Assembly (NCBI RefSeq): GCF_030657435.1 | Contig: NZ_JAUTWS010000009.1 | Span: 155,123 to 219,122, forward strand | Origin: Paracraurococcus lichenis | GTDB taxonomy: Bacteria; Pseudomonadota; Alphaproteobacteria; Acetobacterales; Acetobacteraceae | DNA: 64,000 bases | Direction of reading: 5' to 3' | Shown here: positions 28,243 through 37,988 of the stretch, in pieces | Layout of the letters: each line of letters begins with the position of its first letter | How positions within the stretch are numbered: position 1 is the first letter of the stretch | Made by a program: the position numbers and the translations under genes | Notes under the pieces: generated by a model | Told to the model about the DNA's origin: nothing | Seen by the model: only the letters and a program-made list of their open reading frames with translations | Database searches by the model: none

Positions 28243-28886
28243 CCCGCCGCGCCCTGCTGGCCCTGGCCGCCGCACTGCCCGCCTGCAGCGTGCTGCCGGA
28301 GCGGCCCTACCAGGAGCCGCAGCGCTTCGTGCTGGCGCCGGAGCGACCGGCTATGCCGGCACCGGGGCGACCGGCTGTGCCGGCGCCGGCGCGCCGCGGC
28401 CCGGTCCTGCTGCTGCGCACGCTGCGGGCGGCGCCGGGGCTGGAGCAGCGCGGCCTGCGCGTGCTGGGCCCGGCCGGCGTCGTCACCTACGAGTTCTGGA
28501 GCGAATGGACCGCCCCGCCCGCCGACCTGGCGGAGGAGGCGCTGCGGCGCTGGCTGGTGGCGAGCGGCCGCTTCGGCGCCGTCACCGCGCCCGGCTCCCG
28601 CCTGCGGTCCGACCTGATCCTGGAGGGCGAGCTGACGCGGCTGCAGGCCGAGCCCGCCAATGGCCTCGCCCGCGCGGCGCTCTCCGCCCTGCTGCTGGCC
28701 GATGGCACCGGCGAGAGCCGCGTCCTCGGGCAATTCCTGGTCGAAGGCACGGCAGCGCTGCCGGGCGGCCCGCGCGGCGACGGCCGGATCGTACCGGCCG
28801 AGGCGGCGGCGGCCATGACGGCCGCGCTCGGCACCGCCTTCGGCCGGCTGGAGGGCGCGCTGGCGGGATCCATCCCCCGCCGGTGA
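28239..28886 (+). CDS. ABC-type transport auxiliary lipoprotein (PqiC-like)
   Basis: 215 residues. The signal sequence MTRRALLALAAALPAC ends in the lipobox LPAC, so Cys16 should be lipidated. The mature part has EFWSEWTAPPADLAEEALRRWLVASGRFGAV and DLILEGELTRLQAE, matching the ABC_trans_aux/PqiC family that accompanies MCE systems. An N-terminal Pro-rich stretch encodes two near-repeats (APERPAMPAPG, RPAVPAPA; about residues 31-50). It ends the Mla-type operon and probably sits in the outer membrane or periplasm as a lipid-path component (inference). Confidence 0.85.
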   Translation: MTRRALLALAAALPACSVLPERPYQEPQRFVLAPERPAMPAPGRPAVPAPARRGPVLLLRTLRAAPGLEQRGLRVLGPAGVVTYEFWSEWTAPPADLAEEALRRWLVASGRFGAVTAPGSRLRSDLILEGELTRLQAEPANGLARAALSALLLADGTGESRVLGQFLVEGTAALPGGPRGDGRIVPAEAAAAMTAALGTAFGRLEGALAGSIPRR

Positions 28887-28931
28887 CGCTGCCGGCCCGT
28901 GCCTTGCATGGCCCGGCGCGCCGATGTTCAC

Positions 28932-28948
28932 TTGGCACCATGGAGGCA
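28932..28948 (+). promoter_or_regulatory. Candidate sigma-54 promoter for the peptide importer operon
   Basis: The sequence TTGGCACCATGGAGGCA has TTGGCAC followed by GCA with the GG and GC pairs 12 bases apart. It lies 52 bases ahead of the start of the binding-protein gene at 29000, in the only gap of that operon. The -12 half is weak (AGGC instead of TTGC), so this is tentative. Confidence 0.3.
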
Positions 28949-28999
28949 CCGACGGGCGAGCCACGCCCGCGGCACGAAGATTGAGGTCGGGAGACTGGG

Positions 29000-30808
29000 A
29001 TGATCGAGGACCAACTGCGCGACCTGATCGGTCGGGTGCAGCGCGGCACGCTGTCGCGCCGCGGCTTCGTGCGGCGCCTGGCCGCCTTCGGCCTGACCGC
29101 GCCGATGGCGACGCAGATTCTGGCCGTGACCGGCGCGGCGCCGGCCGCCGCGCAATCCGCCGCGCAATCCGCCCCGGCCTACAAGCCCACGAAGCGCGGT
29201 GGCGGCGGGGCGCTGAAGATCCTCTACTGGCAGGCCTCCACCCTGCTGAACCCGCATTTCGCGGTGGGCACCACCAACCAGGATGCCAGCCGCGTCTTCT
29301 ACGAGCCGCTGGCCGGCTGGGCGAGCGACGGGACGCTGGTGCCGTGCCTGGCCGCCGAGATCCCCTCGATCGACAATGGCGGCCTGGCGCAGGACGGCCG
29401 CAGCGTCACCTGGAAGCTGAAGCGCGGCGTGAAGTGGCACGACGGCCAGGACTTCTCGGCCGACGACGTCGTCTTCAACTGGGAATACGGGAAGAACCCG
29501 CAGGTCGGCACCACCAGCAGCGGTCTCTATGTCGATGCCAATGTCGTCAAGCTGGACGACTATACCGTGCGGGTGGAGTTCAAGCAGCCGACGCCCTTCT
29601 GGGCGAGCGCCTTCTGCGCCGCGAGCGGCGCCATGGTGCCGAAGCACCTCTTCGCCGCATACAACGGGCCGAATGCGCGCGACGCGCCCGCCAACCTCAA
29701 GCCCGTCGGCACCGGTCCCTATCGCTTCGCCAGCTTCGCGCCGGGCGACGTGCTGCGGGCCGAGCTGAACCCGGCCTATCACGGCGAGAACCGTCCCTTC
29801 TTCGACACGCTCGAGATCAAGGGCGGCGGCGATGCCGTCTCGGCCGCGCGCGCCGTGCTGCAGACCGGCGACTTCGACTATGCCTGGAACCTGCAGGTCG
29901 AGGACGAGCTGCTGAAGCGCCTCGAGGCCGCCAATCGTGGCCGGGTCAACATCGTCGAAGGCGGCAACATCGAGTTCATCCAGCTCAACCCGACCGACCC
30001 GAACCAGGAGGTCGAGGGCGAGCGCTCCTCGATCAGGACCACGCATCCCGCCTTCTCCGACCCGGCGGTGCGGCAGGCCATGGCCTATCTGGTGGACCGC
30101 AACGCCATCAGCCAGTTCATCTACGGCCGCGGCGGCCCGGCGGCCGCCAACTTCCTGAACAACCCGGAGCGCTTCAACTCCCACAACATGAAATGGGAGT
30201 TCAGCATCGCCAAGGCGAACGAGGTGCTGGACAAGGCCGGCTGGGCGCGCGGCGGCGACGGCATCCGCGCCAAGGGCAATGTCCGGCTGAAATTCGTCTT
30301 CCAGACCTCGGTCAATGCGCCGCGCCAGCGCTGCCAGCAGATCATCAAGCAGGCGGCGGGGCGCTGCGGCATCGACCTCGAGCTGAAGTCGGTGGTCGGC
30401 TCGGTCTTCTTCTCCTCGGACGTGGCGAACCCGGACACCTTCCCGAAATTCTACGCCGACATGCAGATGTACACCACGACCATGACGGAGGCGGATCCGC
30501 AGCGCTTCATGAACCAGTACGCCTCCTGGGAGGTGGCGACCAAGGCCAATGCCTGGCAGGGCCGCAACGTCTCCCGCTTCCGCTCGGAGGACTACGACAA
30601 GGCCTTCCGGGCGGCGGAGTCGGAGCTCGACCCGGTCAAGCGCGCCGCGCTCTTCATCCGCATGAACGACATCGTGGTCGGCAGCAACCACATCATCCCC
30701 GTGGTGCGGCGGCCGCTGGTCAGCGCCAGCCTGAATGCCCTGCGGCCGGAGCTGAGCGCCTGGGACAGCACCATGTGGGCGCTGCAGGACTGGTACCGCG
30801 AGGCCTGA
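29000..30808 (+). CDS. Peptide/opine ABC transporter substrate-binding protein
   Basis: 602 residues. The N-terminus contains LSRRGFVRRLAAFGL, a Tat-type twin-arginine motif, then a hydrophobic stretch ending AAPAAAQS. The SBP_bac_5 fold is seen in GRSVTWKLKRGVKWHDGQDFSADDVVFNWEYGKNP, LKPVGTGPYRF, and a C-terminal QDWYREA. Family knowledge: it binds peptides, opines or glutathione-like ligands in the periplasm for the ABC importer encoded directly downstream. Ligand identity cannot be read from sequence. It starts a five-gene operon (29000-34672). Confidence 0.92.
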   Translation: MIEDQLRDLIGRVQRGTLSRRGFVRRLAAFGLTAPMATQILAVTGAAPAAAQSAAQSAPAYKPTKRGGGGALKILYWQASTLLNPHFAVGTTNQDASRVFYEPLAGWASDGTLVPCLAAEIPSIDNGGLAQDGRSVTWKLKRGVKWHDGQDFSADDVVFNWEYGKNPQVGTTSSGLYVDANVVKLDDYTVRVEFKQPTPFWASAFCAASGAMVPKHLFAAYNGPNARDAPANLKPVGTGPYRFASFAPGDVLRAELNPAYHGENRPFFDTLEIKGGGDAVSAARAVLQTGDFDYAWNLQVEDELLKRLEAANRGRVNIVEGGNIEFIQLNPTDPNQEVEGERSSIRTTHPAFSDPAVRQAMAYLVDRNAISQFIYGRGGPAAANFLNNPERFNSHNMKWEFSIAKANEVLDKAGWARGGDGIRAKGNVRLKFVFQTSVNAPRQRCQQIIKQAAGRCGIDLELKSVVGSVFFSSDVANPDTFPKFYADMQMYTTTMTEADPQRFMNQYASWEVATKANAWQGRNVSRFRSEDYDKAFRAAESELDPVKRAALFIRMNDIVVGSNHIIPVVRRPLVSASLNALRPELSAWDSTMWALQDWYREA

Positions 30809-30815
30809 TCGCGGC

Positions 30816-31775
30816 GTGCTCCAGTACCTCATCCGGCGCCTGCTGATCGCGATCCCGAGCCTGCTCGGGATCAGCGTCGTGCTCTTCGTCGTCCTCGCGC
30901 TGGCGCCGGGCGACCCCTTCGGCGAGCTGGCGACCAACCCCGCCGTCCCGCCCGAGGTGCGCCAGGCGCTGCGCGCCAGCCTCGGGCTCGATGACCCGAT
31001 CCACCTCCGTTACGTCAGGTGGCTCTGGGCCATGCTGCGGGGGGAGTGGGGCTATTCCTTCGTCAGCCGCATCCCGGTGGACGAGCTGATCCTGCAGCGC
31101 CTGCCGACCACGGTCGCCGTCATCGGCGCCTCGCAGGTCCTGGCGCTCGCCGTTGCCCTGCCGGTCGGCGTCGCCGCCGCCACGCGGCCCTATTCTCTCT
31201 TCGACCAGGTGGCCAATACCCTCGCCTTCGTCGGCTTCTCCCTGCCCACCTTCTTCACCGGGCTGCTGCTGATCCTGGTCTTCTCCATCCACCTGGACTG
31301 GCTGCCCTTCGTCTACAGCACGCAGATCAACGCGACGGGCTGGGCCTGGTGGTGGGCGGAGATCAAGCAGTCCATCATGCCCGTCGCGGTGCTCGGCCTC
31401 TTCCAGGGCGCGGCCTGGACGCGCTTCGTCCGCTCCGCCGTGCTGGACGTGGTGCGGCTCGACCACGTGACGACGGCGCGCGCCAAGGGCCTGCCGGAGC
31501 GCCGGGTGACGCTGCGGCACGTGGTCCGCAACGCCATGATCCCCGTCGTCACGCTGGTCGCGCTGCAGATGCCCACCGTCTTCGGCGGCGCCATCGTGAC
31601 GGAGCAGATCTTCCGCATCCCCGGCATCGGCTCCCTGCTCATCACGGCGATCCTCGCCAACGACACGCCCGTCATCATGGCGGTCACCTTCGTCTTCGCC
31701 GGCCTCGTCATCCTCTTCAACCTGATCGCGGACCTTCTCTATGGCTGGCTCGATCCCCGCATCAGCTACCGCTAG
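30816..31775 (+). CDS. Peptide ABC importer permease, DppB type
   Basis: 319 residues from GTG 30816. The N-terminus LQYLIRRLLIAIPSLLGISVVLFVVLALAPGDPF is the DppB hallmark. A periplasmic loop is followed by membrane helices and the EAA loop VVRLDHVTTARAKGLPERRVTLRHVVRNAMIPVV, which contacts the ATPase. It ends [13 protein letters not shown], typical for the family. It follows the binding-protein gene by 7 bp and overlaps the next permease gene by 35 bp. Confidence 0.93.
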   Translation: MLQYLIRRLLIAIPSLLGISVVLFVVLALAPGDPFGELATNPAVPPEVRQALRASLGLDDPIHLRYVRWLWAMLRGEWGYSFVSRIPVDELILQRLPTTVAVIGASQVLALAVALPVGVAAATRPYSLFDQVANTLAFVGFSLPTFFTGLLLILVFSIHLDWLPFVYSTQINATGWAWWWAEIKQSIMPVAVLGLFQGAAWTRFVRSAVLDVVRLDHVTTARAKGLPERRVTLRHVVRNAMIPVVTLVALQMPTVFGGAIVTEQIFRIPGIGSLLITAILANDTPVIMAVTFVFAGLVILFNLIADLLYGWLDPRISYR

Positions 31776-32672
31776 CGCGCCGGCCGCGCCGGCCGCGCCG
31801 CGCATCGGGCCCTGGACGGAGGCCTGGCGGCGCTTCCGCAAGCACCGGCTGGCGGTGGCGGGCGCCGCCATCCTGCTCGTGCTCGTCCTCGGCGTGCTGG
31901 TCGGCCCGCTGCTCTGGACCCTGCCGATCGACGAGATCGACTTCACCGCGCGGCTCTCCCCGCCCTCCTGGGAGCATCCCTTCGGCACCGACGACCTCGG
32001 GCAGGACCTGCTGGCGCGCATCCTCTATGGCGGGCGCATCTCGCTCGCCGTCGGCTTCGCGGCCATGGCGGTCGCGGTGGTGGTCGGCGTGCTGGTCGGG
32101 GCGCTCGCCGGCATGGCGGGCGGCACGGTGGATGCGGCGCTGATGTGGCTGACCGACCTGTTCCTCTCCCTGCCGCAACTGCCGCTGCTGCTGCTGGTGA
32201 TCTACCTCTTCCGCAGCTCGCTCTCGGCCGTGGTGGGGCCGGAGCTCGGCATCTTCATCCTGGTGGTCGCGGTCATCGGCGGCTTCCGCTGGATGCCGGT
32301 CGCGCGCCTCGTCCGCGCGCAGTTCTTCTCGCTGCGGGAGAAGGAGTTCGTCGAGGCCGCGCGGGCGCTCGGCGCCTCGCGCACCCGCCTCGTCCTCCGG
32401 CATATCCTGCCGAACGCGCTCGGGCCGGTCATCGTCGCCGGCACCATCGACATCGCCGCCGCCATCATCGCCGAGAGCACGCTGAGCTTCCTCGGCCTCG
32501 GCTTCCCGCCCGACATCCCGACCTGGGGGCGCCTGCTCTTCGATGCCAAGGACAACCTCGACTTCGCCCCGCACTGGGCGATCTTCCCCGGCCTGGCGAT
32601 CTTCCTGACCGTGGTGAGCATCAACTTCGTCGGCGACGGGTTGCGCGACGCCCTCGACCCGAGGCGCGTGCA

Positions 32673-32676
<4 letters not shown>
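31741..32676 (+). CDS. Peptide ABC importer permease, DppC type
   Basis: 311 residues. An Ala/Pro-rich N-terminal tail (about 1-20) precedes [30 protein letters not shown]. Further motifs are the DppC-type [24 protein letters not shown], and the EAA loop [32 protein letters not shown]. The 35-bp overlap with the upstream permease means the true start might be a little later, but no better start is obvious. It overlaps the next ATPase gene by four bases (ATGA), as expected in a coupled operon. Confidence 0.92.
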
Positions 32677-33697
<1,021 letters not shown>

Positions 33698-33701
<4 letters not shown>

Positions 33702-34672
33702 CCCAGCCGCTTCTCCGCGTCGATCACCTCGTCAAGCGCTTCCCGGTCAAGGGCGGGCTGCTGCGCCGCACGGTGGCCGAGGTGCATGCCGTCTCCGGCG
33801 TCAGCTTCGACATCGCGCCGGGGGAGACGCTCGGCCTCGTCGGCGAGAGCGGCTGCGGCAAGTCCACCACCGGCCGCCTGATCCTGCGGCTGATCGAGCC
33901 GACCGCCGGCGAGGTCCGGTTCGAGGGCCGCGACATCACGCGCCTGACGCCGCAGGAGATGACCGCGCTCCGGCGCGACATGCAGATCATCTTCCAGGAC
34001 CCCTTCGCCTCCCTGAACCCGCGCATGTCGGTCGGCGCCATCATCGCGGAGGCGCTGGTTATCCACGGGCTGGCGAAGAGCGCGCGGGAGCGTCAGGCGC
34101 GGGTGGTCGAGCTGCTGGAGACGGTCGGGCTGAAGGCCGACCAGATGCGGCGCTTCCCGCACGAGTTCAGCGGCGGCCAGCGCCAGCGCATCGGCATCGC
34201 GCGGGCGCTGGCGGTGAACCCGAAGCTCGTCATCTGCGACGAGCCGGTCAGCGCGCTCGACGTCTCCATCCAGGCGCAGGTGGTGAACCTGCTCGAGGAC
34301 CTGCAGGAGAAGTTCGGCCTCACCTACCTCTTCATCGCCCACGACCTCTCCGTGGTCGAGCACATCAGCGACCGCGTGGCGGTGATGTATCTCGGCCGGA
34401 TCGTGGAGATCGCCTCCGCGCGCGCGCTCTACGCGACGCCGCTGCATCCCTATACGGAAGCGCTGCTCTCGGCCGTGCCGATCCCGGACCCGGCGGTGAA
34501 GCGCCGGCGCATCCGGCTGCAGGGCGACGTGCCGAACCCGCTGGACCCGCCGAGCGGCTGCCACTTCCACACGCGCTGCCCGATCGCCGACCTCACCCGC
34601 TGCCGCGAGGAGGTGCCGGCGCTGCGCGAGGCACGGCCCGGCCACTGGGTGGCCTGCCACCACCGCGGCTAG
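33698..34672 (+). CDS. Peptide ABC importer ATPase, DppF type
   Basis: 324 residues from GTG 33698. It has the typical DppF opening [33 protein letters not shown]. Walker [29 protein letters not shown], signature [16 protein letters not shown], Walker [18 protein letters not shown] and H-loop [10 protein letters not shown] are all intact. The C-terminal Cys motif [16 protein letters not shown] is also present. It is the last gene of the five-gene importer operon, followed by a hairpin-rich convergent gap. Confidence 0.93.
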
Positions 34673-34775
34673 AGCGGGTCGCCGCAGAGTGGAAACGCTC
34701 GGAGGCGTGAATCCGCTCTGCACATCGAAAGCCTGGAGCATTCTCAGGCTGCACGGTCAGCGGGAGAATGCTCCA
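34671..34775. terminator. Paired hairpins between convergent genes
   Basis: Between the ABC importer operon and apaG are two inverted repeats: AGAGCGG/CCGCTCT (34671-34677 and 34713-34719, overlapping the importer stop codon) and TGGAGCATTCTC/GAGAATGCTCCA (34734-34745 and 34764-34775). Neither has a U-run, so a bidirectional or factor-assisted terminator or a REP-like element is possible. Confidence 0.45.
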
Positions 34776-34803
34776 GGGCCAGGGCGCAAGAGTATGCGCC
34801 GCA

Positions 34804-35220
34804 TCAGTGCAGCGCATGCGGCTGGTGCGGGCTGTCGAGGCTGAAGGCGGGGATCTCCACGTCGAAGGGCTCGCCCGTCTCGGCGACCATCATGTGGTAG
34901 GTGCCGCGCATGATGCCGGAGGGCGTGGCCAGCGGCGTGCCCGAGGTGTACTCGAAGCTCTCGCCGGGCTCGAGCACCGGCTTCTCGCCCACCACGCCCT
35001 CGCCATGCACGCGCTGGGTGCGGCCCTGGCCGTCGGTGATCAGCCAGGTGCGCCGCAGCAACTGCACCGTGCGCCGTCCCTCATTGGCGATGGTGACGCG
35101 ATAGGCCCAGGCGAAATGGCCGCGGGCGGGCTCCGACTGGTCGGCCAGGAAATAGGTGCGGACCGTCACGCGCACGTCCTGCGTCACGGCGGTCCATGCG
35201 GGGCTGCGGAACTCGGCCAT
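34804..35220 (-). CDS. apaG: ApaG domain protein
   Basis: 138 residues. The family core is evident: VTVRTYFLADQSEPARGHFAWAYRVTIANEGRRTVQLLRRTWLITDGQGRTQRVHGEGVVGEKPVLEPGESFEYTSGTPLATPSGIMRGTYHMM. ApaG is a small fibronectin-like beta-sandwich; its loss affects cobalt and magnesium homeostasis in enterobacteria, but its molecular role is not settled. The gene starts four bases after the stop of the LysE relic and lies convergent to the peptide importer operon. Confidence 0.93.
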   Translation of the reverse strand: MAEFRSPAWTAVTQDVRVTVRTYFLADQSEPARGHFAWAYRVTIANEGRRTVQLLRRTWLITDGQGRTQRVHGEGVVGEKPVLEPGESFEYTSGTPLATPSGIMRGTYHMMVAETGEPFDVEIPAFSLDSPHQPHALH

Positions 35221-35224
35221 GGCG

Positions 35225-35392
35225 TCAGGCCCTGCGCATCGCGGCGGTGGCGAGGCCGGCGCCGATCAGCAGCGTGCCCCCCAGCCGGTTGAGGCCCCGC
35301 CGCACCGCCGGCCGCGTCACCGCGCCCGAGAGGCGCCCGGCCAGCAGCGCGAGCGAGGCGAGCGCGAAGGCAGTCCAGGTCTCCAGGGCCAT
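35225..35392 (-). pseudogene. LysE/RhtB exporter relic with in-frame internal deletion
   Basis: A 55-codon frame from ATG 35392. The first 17 residues, MALETWTAFALASLALL, match the usual LysE-family N-terminus. The rest, AGRLSGAVTRPAVRRGLNRLGGTLLIGAGLATAAMRRA, matches the usual C-terminal end (NRLGGxLLIGAGLATA). A full LysE protein is about 200 residues, so about 150 residues covering most membrane helices and the conserved PGP motif are missing, yet the frame is kept. It cannot be a working exporter. Whether the remnant is expressed is unknown. It lies between apaG and metZ. Confidence 0.75.
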
Positions 35393-35468
35393 GATGTGTC
35401 TCCCCCAGCGGAACAGGAGACTGCCACAGGCCGCGGGGCTGGCGCCACCGCGGCCTGGGCCGGCGGCT

Positions 35469-36701
35469 CTATTCCGCCGCGCGCGCCACGGCGCCGCCGG
35501 CGGCGTCCAGCGCCCTGGCCAGGTCGTCGATCAGGTCGGCCACGTCCTCCAGCCCGACCGAGAGGCGGATGGTGCCGTCGGTGATGCCGAGCCTCGCCCG
35601 CTCCTCCGCGCCGATGCGCATATGCGTCGTGGTCGCGGGGTGGGTGACCATGGACTTGCTGTCACCGAGGTTGTTCGAGATGTCGATAATCTCGAGCGCG
35701 TTGCAGAAGCGGAAGGCGGCGTCCTTTGCCGCCCCTGGGCCGCCCTTCAGCTCGAAGGTCACCACCGTGCCGCCGCCGCTCATCTGCCGGCGGGCCAGCG
35801 CCTGCTGCGGATGGTCGGCGCGGAAGGGGTAGAGCACCTTCGCCACCTCCGGCCGTTCCGCCAGGAAGTCGGCCACCGCCGCGGCGCTGCGGCACATCGC
35901 CTCGACCCGGAGCGAGAGCGTCTCCAGCCCCTTCAGGACCACCCAGGCATTGAAGGGGGAGATCGAGGGGCCGGTGTTGCGGATGAAGGGCTGCAGCACC
36001 TCGTCCACCCACTTCTTCGAGCCGAGCACGGCGCCGCCCAGCACGCGGCCCTGGCCGTCCATGTGCTTGGTGCAGGAATAGACGACGACATCGGCGCCGA
36101 GCGTCAGCGGCTTCTGCAGCAGCGGCGTGGCGAAGACATTGTCCACCACGACGATCGCGCCCGCCTTGTGGGCGAGGTCGGCGACCGCCGGCAGGTCCAC
36201 CATCTCCAGCATCGGGTTGGACGGCGTCTCCAGCAGCACGAGGGCCGCGGGCTTGGCCAGCGCCGTCTGCCACTGCCCGAGGTCGCCGCCGTCCACGAAG
36301 ACGCTCTCGATGCCGTAGCGCGGCAGCAGGGTGGAGACGATCCAGTGGCAGGAGCCGAAGAGGGCGCGGGAGGCGACGACGCGGTCGCCGGCCTTCAGGT
36401 GCGACAGCATCGCCGCATGCACGGCCGCCATGCCGGTCGCGGTCAGGCGGCAGGCCTCCGCGCCCTCGAGCGCCGCGAGGCGCTGCTCCAGCATGCTGAC
36501 GGTCGGGTTGCCGAAGCGGGAATACTGGTAGTGCGTGGCGGTGCCGTTGAAGGTCGCCTCGGCCTGCTCGGCGCTGTCGTAGACGAAGCCGGAGGTGAGG
36601 AAGAGCGCCTCGGCGGTCTCGTCCTGGTTCGTGCGCATGGTGCCGCCGCGGACCAGCAGGGTGGCGGGGCGCAACGGGCGGGGCGGCAGGGTCTTGGACA
36701 T
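35469..36701 (-). CDS. metZ: O-succinylhomoserine/O-acylhomoserine sulfhydrylase
   Basis: 410 residues from ATG 36701. It is a Cys/Met-metabolism PLP enzyme: ATHYQYSRFGNPTVSMLEQRLAALEGAE, ATGMAAVHAAMLSHLKAGDRVVASRALFGSC, VVVDNVFATPLLQ, the PLP lysine in YSCTKHMDGQGRVLGGAV, and the C-terminal IRLSVGLEDVADLIDDL. The GQGRVLGG segment fits MetZ. Family knowledge: it makes homocysteine from acylhomoserine and sulfide, following MetX at 50 kb. A SAM-II-like riboswitch lies 75 bases upstream, implying repression by SAM. A few residues earlier another ATG (36713) is possible. Confidence 0.93.
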   Translation of the reverse strand: MSKTLPPRPLRPATLLVRGGTMRTNQDETAEALFLTSGFVYDSAEQAEATFNGTATHYQYSRFGNPTVSMLEQRLAALEGAEACRLTATGMAAVHAAMLSHLKAGDRVVASRALFGSCHWIVSTLLPRYGIESVFVDGGDLGQWQTALAKPAALVLLETPSNPMLEMVDLPAVADLAHKAGAIVVVDNVFATPLLQKPLTLGADVVVYSCTKHMDGQGRVLGGAVLGSKKWVDEVLQPFIRNTGPSISPFNAWVVLKGLETLSLRVEAMCRSAAAVADFLAERPEVAKVLYPFRADHPQQALARRQMSGGGTVVTFELKGGPGAAKDAAFRFCNALEIIDISNNLGDSKSMVTHPATTTHMRIGAEERARLGITDGTIRLSVGLEDVADLIDDLARALDAAGGAVARAAE

Positions 36702-37005
36702 GCGGGCTGGCACCTTGGCGGCGAAACGCGGTGTCCGGCCCGATGAACGGGACGGGGACGGCGGGGCGCCCCCGACGGCCGTTTAGCGCGCTTGTTTTTT
36801 CCCGCCCCCGGCGCTGCGCGCCATGGATGGGAACCCGTGAAGGACCTCGCCGCAAGCTGGCCGGACAAATCGCGAGGGGCGGCCGCGGCCACCAGGGACA
36901 CCGATAGGCCCGGCGGCGCCCGCGGGTCAAGCCCGGGGGGCAGGGCCGGTGCCGCGGCACGCGCCGTGCTTGGCGCGCCATGACGCCACAGGCAGGATTC
37001 CCCGC
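36702..37005. other. Divergent metZ / binding-protein intergenic region
   Basis: 304 bp between the metZ start and the divergent Bug-type binding protein gene. It holds the SAM-II-like element (36776-36877) on the minus strand. No convincing promoter motif was recognised in the remaining part near 36900-37005. Confidence 0.5.
36776..36877 (-). promoter_or_regulatory. SAM-II-like riboswitch upstream of metZ, with 44-nt insertion
   Basis: Read on the minus strand: P1 CCTCGC (36877-36872) and GCGAGG (36850-36845) enclose a loop with GATTTG and CCGGCCAGCTTGC. A 44-nt segment follows (36844-36801, itself with a GGCGC-GCA-GCGCC hairpin). Then comes AAAAAACAAGCGCGCTAAACGGCCG (36800 down to 36776 spans it). 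GCTTG pairs with CAAGC and CGGCC with GGCCG, forming the H-type pseudoknot, and GATTTG, TTGC and GCTAAA are conserved SAM-II positions. The gene context (metZ, alphaproteobacterium) is exactly that of known SAM-II elements. Confidence 0.7.
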
Positions 37006-37986
37006 ATGACGCGCCTTCCCGGACCGACCCGCCGCGCCCTGCTGGCCGCGCCGCTGCTGCCCGCCGCGGCCCGGGCGCAGGACGGCTACCCGAGCCGCCC
37101 CGTCACCCTGGTCGTGCCCTGGGCGCCGGGCGGCACCACGGACATCCTCGCCCGCGCGCTGGCCGAGCCGCTGCGCCTCGCGCTCGGCCAGCCCGTGGTG
37201 GCGGAGAACCGCTCCGGCGCCTCGGGCAATATCGGCTCGGCCGTGGTGGCGCGGGCGGCGCCGGACGGGCACGTGCTGCTGTTTGCCACGATGAGCACGC
37301 ATGCCATGAACGCGGCGCTGATGAAGGACATGCCCTTCGACGGCGTCGAGGATTTCACGCCGGTCGCGCTGCTCGCCTTCGTGCTGAACACCATGGTGGT
37401 CCACCCCGCGGTGCCGGCGCGCAGCGTCGCGGAGTTCATCGCCTACGCCAAGGCCAATCCGGGGAAGCTGTCCTACGCCTCGGCCGGGCCCGGTTCCACC
37501 AACCACCTCTGCGCCGCCATGTTCTGCCGCATGGCGGGGATCGAGATGGTGCACGTGCCCTATCGCGGCGGCGCGCCGGCGGTGCTGGACACGGTTGGCG
37601 GCCAGGTGCAGCTCTTCTTCAGCGCGGGCACGCAGACCCTGCCGCATGTCCGCGAGGGGCGGCTGCGCCTGCTGGCGGTGACGGAGGCGCGGCGCAGCGC
37701 CCTGCTGCCCGAGGTGCCGACGGTCGCCGAGACGCTGCCGGGCTATGCCATGGCGGTGTGGTACGGCGTGCTGGGGCCGAAGGGCATGGCCCCGCCGCTG
37801 GTCGCGCGGCTGAACGCCGAGATCAATCGCGCCCTGCTGCTGCCGGAGATCCGGGACCGCATGGCCGCGATCGGCGTCGAGGTGACGCAGGAGACCCCGG
37901 CAGCGTTCGGCGCCCGCATGCGCGCCGATGCCGCGGAGTGGGGCCAGGCCATCCGCAGCCTCGGCATCACCGCCGGCGACTCATAG
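37006..37986 (+). CDS. Bug/TctC family periplasmic binding protein
   Basis: 326 residues from ATG 37006. The N-terminus MTRLPGPTRRALLAAPLLPAAARAQ is a signal peptide with a twin-arginine pair. Family motifs: YPSRPVTLVVPWAPGGTTDILARALAEPL, VVAENRSGASGNIGSAVVARAAPDGHVLL, LSYASAGPGSTNHLCAAMF and HVPYRGGAPAVLDTVGGQVQL. Family knowledge: Bug (TctC-like) proteins bind carboxylates such as tricarboxylates or aromatic acids for TTT transporters. No tctA/tctB gene is nearby, so it is an orphan, common in this group. Ligand unknown. Confidence 0.9.
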   Translation: MTRLPGPTRRALLAAPLLPAAARAQDGYPSRPVTLVVPWAPGGTTDILARALAEPLRLALGQPVVAENRSGASGNIGSAVVARAAPDGHVLLFATMSTHAMNAALMKDMPFDGVEDFTPVALLAFVLNTMVVHPAVPARSVAEFIAYAKANPGKLSYASAGPGSTNHLCAAMFCRMAGIEMVHVPYRGGAPAVLDTVGGQVQLFFSAGTQTLPHVREGRLRLLAVTEARRSALLPEVPTVAETLPGYAMAVWYGVLGPKGMAPPLVARLNAEINRALLLPEIRDRMAAIGVEVTQETPAAFGARMRADAAEWGQAIRSLGITAGDS

Positions 37987-37988
37987 GC

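Noticed and set aside
37006..37986. Part of a complete TTT (TctABC) transporter
   Set aside because: No tctA or tctB membrane genes lie on either side; it is an orphan binding protein.
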